Origin: Mycolicibacterium palauense
GTDB lineage: Bacteria > Actinomycetota > Actinomycetes > Mycobacteriales > Mycobacteriaceae
Assembly: GCF_002592005.1 (NCBI RefSeq)
Contig: NZ_NVQF01000026.1
Span: forward strand, 1 to 64,000
Reading direction: 5' to 3'
DNA length: 64,000 nt
Shown here: piece by piece, positions 46,401 through 53,337 of the stretch
How positions within the stretch are numbered: the first letter of the stretch is position 1
Layout: each line of letters opens with the position of its first letter
Notes under the pieces: generated by a model
What the model was told of the DNA's origin: nothing
Database searches by the model: none
The model's input: only the letters and a program-made list of their open reading frames with translations
Program-made: the position numbers and the translations under genes

Positions 46401-47090
46401 ATGGATATCGACGTGACAGTGCTGCGCGTATTCACCGATCCGTCGGGCAACTTCGGTAACCCGCTTGGTGTCGTGAACGCCGACACCGTTGCGCCGGGCG
46501 ACCGGCAGAGCGTGGCGACGCGGCTGGGTTTCAGCGAGACCGTCTTCGTGGAACTTCCGGGCCCGGGCTCGCCCACCGCGCACGCCCACATCTTCACCCC
46601 GGCCGTCGAGCTGCCCTTCGCCGGCCACCCGACCGTCGGCGCATCGTGGTGGCTCAAATCGCTGGGGACCCCGGTGCACACCCTGCAGGTGCCCGCCGGA
46701 ATCGTGCAGGTCACCTACGAGGGAGACCTGACGGCCGTGAGCGCCCGGTCGGAATGGGCACCCGAGTTCGCGATTCACAACGTGGACTCCGAGGAGGAGC
46801 TGGCGGCCGCGGATCCCGCCGACTACGACGACGACGCCGAACACTATCTGTGGACCTGGGTCGACAAGGAGGCCGGACACCTGCGCTCACGGAGTTTCGC
46901 CTCCGGACTGGGCATCACCGAAGACGAGGCGACGGGCGCGGCCGCGGTCCGGATGACCGACTTCCTCAGCCGCGACCTGGTCATCACCCAGGGCAAGGGG
47001 TCCCGAATCCAGACGAACTGGAGCCCCGAAGGCTGGGTGAAGGTCGCCGGGCTCGTCGCCCTCGACAGGACGATCCAGCTGCAGATGTGA
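46401..47090 (+). CDS. PhzF-family isomerase-like protein (Rv2716-like)
   Basis: A 229-residue protein of the phenazine-biosynthesis-like PhzF family: [30 protein letters not shown], and [20 protein letters not shown] are the three diagnostic blocks (GNP, GHPT and GxA elements). It is shorter than the usual 260-300 residues but retains both halves. Probable epimerase or isomerase; substrate unknown. In line with the upstream hydrolase, 47 bases apart. Confidence 0.87.
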   Translation: MDIDVTVLRVFTDPSGNFGNPLGVVNADTVAPGDRQSVATRLGFSETVFVELPGPGSPTAHAHIFTPAVELPFAGHPTVGASWWLKSLGTPVHTLQVPAGIVQVTYEGDLTAVSARSEWAPEFAIHNVDSEEELAAADPADYDDDAEHYLWTWVDKEAGHLRSRSFASGLGITEDEATGAAAVRMTDFLSRDLVITQGKGSRIQTNWSPEGWVKVAGLVALDRTIQLQM

Positions 47091-47106
47091 GCTCCCGCCC
47101 GGGGCC

Positions 47107-47571
47107 TCAGCCGGGCGCCGAGAGCTTGCGGTGCTGCCGCATGTCGCGGATCTCGCGTTCGAAGTCCTCCGCCGAGGTGAACGATCGGTACACCGAGGCG
47201 AACCGAAGGTAGGCGACCTCGTCGAGTTCCCGCAGCGGGCCCAGGATCGCCAGCCCCACCTCGTGGCTCGGGATCTCCGGAGACCCGGCCGCACGTACCG
47301 TGTCCTCAACCTGTTGGGCCAGCAGGTTCAGTGCGTCCTCATCGACCTGCCGCCCCTGGCAGGCGCGCCTGACACCGCTGATCACCTTCTCGCGACTGAA
47401 CGGCTCGGTCACCCCGCTGCGCTTGACGACCGCCAGCACCGCGGTCTCGACGGTGGTGAAACGCCGACCGCACTCCGGGCACGCCCGGCGCCGCCGAATG
47501 GCCTGACCCTCGTCGGTCTCACGGGAATCCACGACCCGGGAATCGGGATGGCGGCAGAAAGGACAGTGCAT
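47107..47571 (-). CDS. nrdR: transcriptional repressor NrdR
   Basis: A 154-residue regulator of ribonucleotide reductase genes. Zinc ribbon at the N-terminus ([30 protein letters not shown]), then an ATP-cone ([20 protein letters not shown]) that senses ATP/dATP. ATG 47571 is the canonical MHCPFC start. It lies downstream of chiZ on the same strand, in the order Rv2719c-Rv2718c. The nearby M. tuberculosis gene Rv2717c is not present here. Confidence 0.96.
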   Translation of the reverse strand: MHCPFCRHPDSRVVDSRETDEGQAIRRRRACPECGRRFTTVETAVLAVVKRSGVTEPFSREKVISGVRRACQGRQVDEDALNLLAQQVEDTVRAAGSPEIPSHEVGLAILGPLRELDEVAYLRFASVYRSFTSAEDFEREIRDMRQHRKLSAPG

Positions 47572-47714
47572 GACCGCTCCTTCGCCGCATAGAGGGTGAG
47601 ACCCGAACCTCACCGAGATTACCCGGGCCCGCCCGGGCGCGGCGATTGCCGTCACGTCCCGCACCGCCGGCACCTCTTCCGACACCACGATCTCTGCTCC
47701 CGGACGAGGCGTAG

Positions 47715-48290
47715 TCAGCCGATCGGGGCGATCAGCGTCTGGCCAGCGGTCAGCGCCACCGAGTCGAGTTCGTTGAGTTCGCGGATGCGCTCGGCGACCT
47801 GTGCCGCCGGCGCGTCGGGCGCGACCCGTGCCGCCAGATGCTGCAGAGTTTCTCCGCCTCGGACCTGCACCACCGCCAACCGATCCGGGACCGGCGCCTC
47901 GGCGCCGTGGACGGCGTCGCCGAACTGGGCCACCAGGCCCAGCCAGATGGTGATCATCGCGGCCAGCACGGCCAGGCCCACCGTCGCGGCGGGGGTGATC
48001 GGACGCTGCCGGTGCGGCCCCCGTGAGACCGCCACCCCCGTGGTCCGGTACCGCATCGGCGCGACCGGGGGCCGGGCGGGCCCGGGCCGACGCCGGTGCG
48101 ACGCCGTGGACCGGCACGCCGCCCGACCCGCCGGCAGAACCCGCGGCATCCGTGCGGGATCGGCCCGCAGGGCGGTGGACCCGGCGCGGGGGTCCGCGGA
48201 AAACCCTCCGCGGGCCGCGCCGGCTGTCGGACCGCAGGCCGGGCCGGAGGCCGGGCCAGAAGTCAGGCCAGAAGTCAGGGTGCGCGTCAT
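47715..48290 (-). CDS. chiZ: LysM cell-wall protein ChiZ (Rv2719c-like)
   Basis: A 191-residue single-pass membrane protein: a disordered basic N-terminal cytosolic tail (about 1-95, with [20 protein letters not shown] repeats), one helix ([19 protein letters not shown]), and an extracytoplasmic LysM domain ([20 protein letters not shown] ... [11 protein letters not shown]). In M. tuberculosis ChiZ is a DNA-damage-induced division inhibitor with peptidoglycan-hydrolase activity. GAAGGAA precedes ATG 48290. Divergent from lexA, with its own PafBC and LexA-type sites. Confidence 0.88.
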   Translation of the reverse strand: MTRTLTSGLTSGPASGPACGPTAGAARGGFSADPRAGSTALRADPARMPRVLPAGRAACRSTASHRRRPGPARPPVAPMRYRTTGVAVSRGPHRQRPITPAATVGLAVLAAMITIWLGLVAQFGDAVHGAEAPVPDRLAVVQVRGGETLQHLAARVAPDAPAAQVAERIRELNELDSVALTAGQTLIAPIG

Positions 48291-48333
48291 GTCGATTCCT
48301 TCCCAAATCAGGCGGATTGCCATCAGGGTTTAT

Positions 48334-48349
48334 TCGCTTCTATGTTCGA
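48334..48349. promoter_or_regulatory. degenerate LexA box (chiZ-proximal)
   Basis: TCGCTT-ctat-GTTCGA, 9 of 12 matches to TCGAAC-N4-GTTCGA, with one perfect half-site. It lies 44 bases upstream of the chiZ start. Confidence 0.4.
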
Positions 48350-48356
48350 ACAGTAA

Positions 48357-48372
48357 TCGCTCACGTGTTCGA
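48357..48372. promoter_or_regulatory. LexA-like box
   Basis: TCGCTC-acgt-GTTCGA, 10 of 12 matches to TCGAAC-N4-GTTCGA, with a perfect right half-site; centre 23 bases from the previous box. Confidence 0.45.
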
Positions 48373-48385
48373 ATAAAAGCGCTGT

Positions 48386-48401
48386 CCGAACGTGTGATCG
48401 A
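48386..48401. promoter_or_regulatory. LexA-like box next to the PafBC promoter
   Basis: CCGAAC-gtgt-GATCGA, 10 of 12 matches to TCGAAC-N4-GTTCGA with one mismatch in each half. It lies just downstream of the PafBC-type motif, where the chiZ transcript would begin. Confidence 0.5.
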
Positions 48402-48412
48402 TTCGTTGCCGA

Positions 48413-48435
48413 ACGATAGATCGGGGGTCCGACAA
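48413..48435 (-). promoter_or_regulatory. PafBC (RecA-NDp-type) promoter of chiZ
   Basis: On the minus strand TTGTCGGAC is followed by exactly eight bases and then TATCGT. This matches TTGTCRGTG-N8-TANNNT, the LexA-independent DNA-damage promoter read by PafBC in mycobacteria; seven of nine positions in the first block match and both fixed -10 positions match. Confidence 0.65.
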
Positions 48436-48532
48436 AAATCCCTTCCGCCCCATCCGCCCCTTTCAACACATCCGCCACACGAATCACTCGGCCGGCACAC
48501 CCCGACCGTCCCAGCCCTCCCGCCGACACGCG

Positions 48533-48548
48533 TCGAACACATGTTTGA
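48533..48548. promoter_or_regulatory. LexA box (SOS operator) of lexA
   Basis: TCGAAC-acat-GTTTGA, 11 of 12 matches to the mycobacterial SOS box. It overlaps the -35 of the lexA promoter by four bases, so LexA binding would block RNA polymerase directly. Confidence 0.85.
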
Positions 48549-48573
48549 TTATTGTCGGTACCGCGACTAGATT
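48545..48573 (+). promoter_or_regulatory. lexA promoter, probably leaderless
   Basis: TTGATT (48545-48550), 17-base spacer and TAGATT (48568-48573). The -10 ends seven bases before the lexA ATG, so transcription would begin at or beside the start codon. No ribosome-binding site precedes the ATG, which fits a leaderless mRNA. Confidence 0.7.
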
Positions 48574-48580
48574 CGGCTGC

Positions 48581-49321
48581 ATGGCCGAGAGCACAGACAC
48601 CACCGGCGGCACCAGCACGGGCAGCACTGCGGGCAGCACGGCGGGCGGTGCCGACGCGAGCCGCCGGGACGGCTCCCCCGACTCGTCGTTGACCGAACGC
48701 CAGCGCACCATCCTCGACGTCATCCGGACCTCGGTGACCACCCGCGGGTATCCCCCGAGCATCCGGGAGATCGGCGACGCGGTCGGTCTGACCTCCACAT
48801 CGTCCGTGGCGCATCAACTACGGACCCTCGAACGCAAGGGTTACCTCCGGCGGGACCCGAACCGTCCGCGCGCGGTCGACGTGCGAAGCGCCGACGAATC
48901 CCCGGCCACGCCGGTCACCGATGTCGTGGGCTCCGACGCGCTACCGGAACCCACGTTCGTGCCGGTGCTGGGCCGCATCGCCGCGGGCGGGCCGATCCTG
49001 GCCGAAGAAGCCGTCGAGGACGTCTTCCCACTGCCCCGGGAGCTCGTGGGCGAGGGATCGTTGTTCCTGCTCAAGGTGGTCGGCGAATCGATGGTCGACG
49101 CCGCGATCTGTGACGGCGACTGGGTGGTGGTGCGCCAGCAGAACGTCGCCGACAACGGCGATATCGTGGCGGCCATGATCGACGGGGAGGCCACCGTCAA
49201 GACCTTCAAGCGCACCGGCGGTCAGGTGTGGCTGATGCCGCACAACCCGGCGTTCGACCCCATCCCCGGCAACGACGCCGCCGTTCTCGGCAAGGTCGTC
49301 ACGGTGATCCGCAAGATCTGA
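48581..49321 (+). CDS. lexA: SOS repressor LexA
   Basis: A 246-residue repressor. After a Thr/Ser/Gly-rich N-terminus, the winged helix ([35 protein letters not shown]) binds SOS boxes; the self-cleavage site is Ala135-Gly136 (RIAAGGP), with catalytic Ser170 (VVGESMVD) and Lys207 (EATVKTFK). RecA filaments trigger cleavage after DNA damage. ATG 48581 matches the homologous start; an upstream TTG-initiated extension is unlikely. Equivalent to Rv2720. Confidence 0.96.
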   Translation: MAESTDTTGGTSTGSTAGSTAGGADASRRDGSPDSSLTERQRTILDVIRTSVTTRGYPPSIREIGDAVGLTSTSSVAHQLRTLERKGYLRRDPNRPRAVDVRSADESPATPVTDVVGSDALPEPTFVPVLGRIAAGGPILAEEAVEDVFPLPRELVGEGSLFLLKVVGESMVDAAICDGDWVVVRQQNVADNGDIVAAMIDGEATVKTFKRTGGQVWLMPHNPAFDPIPGNDAAVLGKVVTVIRKI

Positions 49322-49332
49322 CGGACCGGACG

Positions 49333-49362
49333 CGGCCCGCGGCGCCGCCGCCATGCGGGCCG
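49333..49362. terminator. hairpin between lexA and the LGFP gene
   Basis: CGGCCCGC and GCGGGCCG pair over eight bases around a 14-base loop, 11 bases after the lexA stop and between convergent genes. No U tract. Modest support as a bidirectional terminator. Confidence 0.4.
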
Positions 49363-49435
49363 TCGGGCCGGATCGATCGCCCGTCCCGACACCGAAACCG
49401 ACTGCCAAGCCGGTAGTGCCGGTAGTGGGTGGAGG

Positions 49436-51796
49436 TCAGTGCGCGCGCGTGAATCCGTTGGCTTCGGCGAGTTCGGCGCTGGCGAACCAGATCTCGGCGG
49501 TCACCGACTCATAGGAGGTGCTGCCGGGGGTGTGGTAGGTCCCCGTGCGCATGCTGCCCTTGACCGGATAGCCCGCAGGAGCCTCATCCGGGTCGTCGAG
49601 GGGCAGATGAATCGCCGGTGCCTGTTCCTGCCCGAACCCGGTCTCCGACTCCTCGTACTGCTCGTACTCCTCCGCGAGATGGGCCGGCTGACCGCCGTGT
49701 TCGAGTCGAGAGAAGGCCACCCCTTCGGCGTGGTAGTCCTCGACCACCTGCTCCTCGGCGACGTCCTCGCGGCCCTCGGGCGGGGGCACAGCCCCCTGGA
49801 CGGGCGTGAACAGTGACTGCGGGCCGGGCAGATAGTCGTCCTCGTCATCCCACCCCGGCTCCTCCGTCCACCCCGACGGCGCCGCCGAGGACGCCGCGGC
49901 GTGTCGGCCCGACGGCTCGGACCCCTCGGAGGGGATCAGCGTCGGGGCGGTGTCGACATCGTCGGGGTTCTCGTCCTCGTACTCGTCGTGCTCCGGCGCT
50001 TCGTGGGCACCGTGGTGGGTGAACAACTCCCCGGGCTCGGCCGCCGCGCCGGGAATGAAGGCGGTCGACGCCGCCCAGTCCTCGTCGGATTCCTCGGATT
50101 CGGCGACCCCTCCGGCCTCTGTGAGTCCCGCCTGGTCGGCCCAGCGGCCGCGCGAGGCCAGGTAGCCCACCTCGTCGTCCTCCCGGTCCTCCAACCGACC
50201 CCGATCGTCGCCGAGGTCGGCGCCGGCCGCCGACCAGCGTCCGTCCTTGCCCTCGCCCTCGGGCTCGCGTGCGGCCCCGGGTATGGCCCCGGAAGAGGCC
50301 CCGGAAGAGGTGTAGTCCAGGTAGTCGTCGTCGGCGCCGAAATCGGGATTGTCGAAATCCGCCCGGTCATAGTCCGCCCGGCCATAGTCCGCCCGGTCAT
50401 AGTCCGCCTGGTCGTGGTCGGCCCGGCCACCCCGGCGGCGACGCATGAACAGCCAGGCCACCAGCGAGGCGACCACCAGGAAGGCGAGCGGGACGATCCA
50501 CCACAGCCACCAGGTCTGCCAGCGCAGCCCCCCGCCGCCTTCGTCTCCGCCGGCGGGCGCCTGGGCCGTCGGCGTGCTGCCGGCGGGCACCTGCACATCG
50601 TTGAGGGACTCCGCGAGGTTGGCCGGATCGGAGGTGAAGGTGTTGGTCTTGCTGTTCCACGACACCTGCCCGCCGCTGAACCGCTGTGTGACGACATCGC
50701 CGTCGACCGTCTGGTCGGACACCGGTACACCCAGTTCGCCGGTGGCACCGCCGAGTTTCTCCCAGGCCGCCTTCATCGAGCCCTGCACGGCGACCGCGCG
50801 TTCGTCGGGCGTCCAGAAGATCACCGGCTCGCCGGCGCCGGTGAACGTCACGATCCGGCTGTTGGGGGCGCCGCCGTCCTGCTCGCCCGTGGCCGGGAAG
50901 CCGAAGTCACCGGTGGGACCGCCCAGGGCCTCGTACTTCGCCAGGATGTCGCCACTGAGGACGCTGGCACCGGTGTCCGGGGTGTAGAAGATCTTGCCGC
51001 CGGCGAAGTTCTGCGCGGTGCCGTTGTCGCCGACCGGGTAGGGAGCACCCTCGCGCGCGCCCAGCGGCCCGCCGGCTCCACCGGAGGCGCGGTAGGCCCG
51101 ATTGATCTCCGAGACCGGGTCCGAGGGGATCTGCAGGCCGGTGAGCTGGTCGGCCAGGCCCGGCGGATCCGTGGTGAACTCCCCGGTGGCGTCGTTGTAG
51201 GTGACCTCACCGCCGCTGAACTTCTGGCTCATGGCGTCGCCGTCGTAGGTCTCGGCGGCCACCGGGACACCCAGGACACCCGCGGACCCGCCGAGCTGGT
51301 CCCACGCCGCGTTGATCGGCCCGCGTACCACCCAGGCGCCGGTATCGGGGGTCCAGAAGATGACCGGGTTGTCGCCGGCACTGAAGATGACATTGCGGCT
51401 GTCGGGACCGACGAGACCGGCCCCCTCGTCGATCTCCGGGAATCCCAGGTCGCTGTCGGCGGGGCCACCCAGCTCGCGGTACTTGTCCAGGATGGCCCCG
51501 TACATCATCCTCGCGCCGGTGTCGGGCGAGTAGAACACGGCGCCCCCGGCGAAGTTCTGCGCGAACCCGTTCCCGACCGGGTAGACGTCCCCGTCCTTGG
51601 GGCCGAGCTGGGAGTTCTCGGCCCCGGCCTCGGTCCATGCGGCATTGATGGCATCGGCGGCGTCGCTCTCCGGCGAGGCGAGGGCAGGCGGCGCGAACAG
51701 GCCCATCGCGAGGGCCACCAGGGCCACTCCCAGGGTCGCTCGTGCGAGAGGTCGGAACGGCCTTCGTCGTCGCATTGGGTATCGCTGCCTCGTCAT
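49436..51796 (-). CDS. LGFP-repeat membrane-anchored protein (Rv2721c-like)
   Basis: A 786-residue envelope protein. The signal peptide runs to about residue 41 (FRPLARATLGVALVALAMGL ... PALA), then about 400 residues of LGFP repeats (KYRELGGPADSDLGFPEIDE, NAAWDQLGGSAGVLGVPVAA and further copies), one transmembrane helix (WIVPLAFLVVASLVAWLFM) with RRRRGG stop-transfer, then a 300-residue acidic cytosolic tail containing a five-residue (D/G)RADY-type repeat. LGFP modules tether proteins to the cell wall. GGGGAG precedes ATG 51796; ATG 51775 is an alternative. Function unknown. Confidence 0.87.
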   Translation of the reverse strand: MTRQRYPMRRRRPFRPLARATLGVALVALAMGLFAPPALASPESDAADAINAAWTEAGAENSQLGPKDGDVYPVGNGFAQNFAGGAVFYSPDTGARMMYGAILDKYRELGGPADSDLGFPEIDEGAGLVGPDSRNVIFSAGDNPVIFWTPDTGAWVVRGPINAAWDQLGGSAGVLGVPVAAETYDGDAMSQKFSGGEVTYNDATGEFTTDPPGLADQLTGLQIPSDPVSEINRAYRASGGAGGPLGAREGAPYPVGDNGTAQNFAGGKIFYTPDTGASVLSGDILAKYEALGGPTGDFGFPATGEQDGGAPNSRIVTFTGAGEPVIFWTPDERAVAVQGSMKAAWEKLGGATGELGVPVSDQTVDGDVVTQRFSGGQVSWNSKTNTFTSDPANLAESLNDVQVPAGSTPTAQAPAGGDEGGGGLRWQTWWLWWIVPLAFLVVASLVAWLFMRRRRGGRADHDQADYDRADYGRADYDRADFDNPDFGADDDYLDYTSSGASSGAIPGAAREPEGEGKDGRWSAAGADLGDDRGRLEDREDDEVGYLASRGRWADQAGLTEAGGVAESEESDEDWAASTAFIPGAAAEPGELFTHHGAHEAPEHDEYEDENPDDVDTAPTLIPSEGSEPSGRHAAASSAAPSGWTEEPGWDDEDDYLPGPQSLFTPVQGAVPPPEGREDVAEEQVVEDYHAEGVAFSRLEHGGQPAHLAEEYEQYEESETGFGQEQAPAIHLPLDDPDEAPAGYPVKGSMRTGTYHTPGSTSYESVTAEIWFASAELAEANGFTRAH

Positions 51797-52053
51797 GCCC
51801 ACTCCCCGCGGTTGCCTCACGTGTGCCCGCATCCGACCGCGTCGGTTACCGATGCGGCGCTGACCTGCTCGCTGGCCGTTCAACCGTCATTGCGGAGACA
51901 ATACCCATCGCGTAAGCAAATGCGGCGAAGCCGCGACGAGGCGTGCCGAATTGATCCGGCGGCGATCTGCAATGCGACCCGGAATGGAATCGGCACCGGA
52001 GCCGCTGCGGGATCCGGTGCCGAGACCGACGCTGACGGGTTCACCCCACGCCC
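51797..52053. other. intergenic region between the LGFP gene and fadE20
   Basis: 257 bases with no credible ORF. It holds the promoter and leader of the LGFP gene, the terminator hairpin of fadE20 at 51990-52023, and an AT-richer patch around 51893-51925 likely to contain the LGFP gene promoter. No operator recognised. Confidence 0.4.
51990..52023 (-). terminator. strong hairpin downstream of fadE20
   Basis: TCGGCACCGGA and TCCGGTGCCGA form a perfect 11-base-pair stem with a 12-base loop, 31 bases beyond the fadE20 stop on the minus strand. No U tract. Confidence 0.65.
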
Positions 52054-53214
52054 TCATACGCCCAGGCTGCGGCCGATGATCTCCTTCATGATCTCGGTGG
52101 TACCACCGTAAATGGTCTGCACGCGCGCATCGAGGTAGGCCCGCGCGACACCGTATTCGCGCATGTAGCCATATCCGCCGTGCAATTGCAGGCAACGGTC
52201 GATCAACTTCACCTGGGCCTCGGTGGAATACCACTTCGCCATTGCGGCCTGTTCGGCGGTGAGTTTCTCGTCGAGGTGCAATTTAATGAATTCATCAACC
52301 ATGATCCGCACCGCGGTGGTCTCGGTGGCCAGTTCGGCCAGCAGGAACCGGCTGTTCTGGAAGCTGCCGATGGGTTTGCCGAAAGCCTTGCGCTCCTTGG
52401 TGTACTGGATCGTCTCGTCCAGCACCGCCTCCATGGCCGCGATCGCCATGATGGCGATCGAGATCCGCTCCTGCGGCAGGTTCTGCATCAGGTAGACGAA
52501 GCCCTGCCCCTCCTCGCCGAGCAGGTTCTCGGCGGGCACTTTCACGTCGGTGAACGACAGCTCGGCGGTGTCCTGCGCGTCCAGGCCGATCTTGTCGAGG
52601 TGGCGACCCCGCTCGAAACCCTCCATCCCACGTTCTACGGCCAGCAGCGAGAAGCCCAGCGCGCCCTTGTCGGGGTCGGTCTGCGCCACCACGAGCACCA
52701 GATCGGAGTTGATTCCGTTGGTGATGAACGTCTTGGAACCATTGAGGATGTAGTGGTCACCCTCCTTGACCGCCCGGGTTTTGATGCCCTGCAGGTCGCT
52801 GCCGGTGCCGGGTTCGGTCATCGCGATCGCGGTGATCAGCTCCCCGGTGCAGAACTTCGGCAGCCAGCGCTGCTTCTGCTCCTCGGTGGCCAGCCTCAGC
52901 AGGTACGGCAGCACGACGTCGTTGTGCAGGGAGAAACCCAGCCCGCTGTAGCGCCCGGCCACGGTCTCCTCCACCAGCACCGTGTTGTAGCGGAAGTCGT
53001 CGTTGCCGCCGCCGCCGTACTCCTCGGGCACGGCCATCCCCAGGAAGCCCTGCTTGCCGGCCTCCAGCCAGACGCCGCGGTCGACGATCTTGTCCTTCTC
53101 CCACTGCTCGTGGTGCGGCGCGACGTGCTTGTCCAGGAAGCCGCGATAGGACTCGCGGAACAGTTCGTGCTCCGGCTCGAACAGGGTGCGCTGGTACTTC
53201 ACGGCGTTGTTCAC
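52054..53214 (-). CDS. fadE20: acyl-CoA dehydrogenase FadE20
   Basis: A 386-residue FAD-dependent acyl-CoA dehydrogenase catalysing the first oxidation of fatty-acid beta-oxidation. Family blocks: FGKPIGSFQNSRFLLAELAT, ITAIAMTEPGTGSDLQGIKT (FAD/substrate loop), KTFITNGINSDLVLVVAQTD and the C-terminal QLHGGYGYMREYGVARAYLD with RVQTIYGGTTEIMKEIIGR; the catalytic Glu lies in this last block. GTG 53214 is preceded by GGAGG. Equivalent to Rv2724c. Divergent from the molybdoenzyme gene, with two palindromes between. Confidence 0.93.
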   Translation of the reverse strand: MNNAVKYQRTLFEPEHELFRESYRGFLDKHVAPHHEQWEKDKIVDRGVWLEAGKQGFLGMAVPEEYGGGGNDDFRYNTVLVEETVAGRYSGLGFSLHNDVVLPYLLRLATEEQKQRWLPKFCTGELITAIAMTEPGTGSDLQGIKTRAVKEGDHYILNGSKTFITNGINSDLVLVVAQTDPDKGALGFSLLAVERGMEGFERGRHLDKIGLDAQDTAELSFTDVKVPAENLLGEEGQGFVYLMQNLPQERISIAIMAIAAMEAVLDETIQYTKERKAFGKPIGSFQNSRFLLAELATETTAVRIMVDEFIKLHLDEKLTAEQAAMAKWYSTEAQVKLIDRCLQLHGGYGYMREYGVARAYLDARVQTIYGGTTEIMKEIIGRSLGV

Positions 53215-53229
53215 GGGGACCTCCGGCGA

Positions 53230-53243
53230 AGTTTGATCAAACT
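53230..53243. promoter_or_regulatory. 14-base perfect palindrome near the fadE20 start
   Basis: AGTTTGATCAAACT reads the same on both strands. It lies 16 bases upstream of the fadE20 GTG, in its leader or promoter, and 95 bases from the bisC-like start. Candidate operator. Confidence 0.5.
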
Positions 53244-53265
53244 GTGGAATCTGCCCCGACGATAT

Positions 53266-53283
53266 ACCAACCGAGCGGTTGGT
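53266..53283. promoter_or_regulatory. 18-base inverted repeat, TetR-type operator
   Basis: ACCAACC-gagc-GGTTGGT has perfect seven-base arms and is centred in the fadE20/bisC divergent region. The form is typical of TetR-family operators controlling lipid genes, though the cognate regulator is unknown. Confidence 0.6.
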
Positions 53284-53337
53284 CGAAAGAACGGGGGGCC
53301 CAGGCACCCCCGTACACTTGCCCTCCATGTCCCCTCC

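Noticed and set aside
48096..49321. Long upstream extensions of sigA, sigB, nrdR, hemE and sthA frames in general
   Set aside because: The extensions lack ribosome sites or family similarity and cross promoters; canonical starts were chosen.
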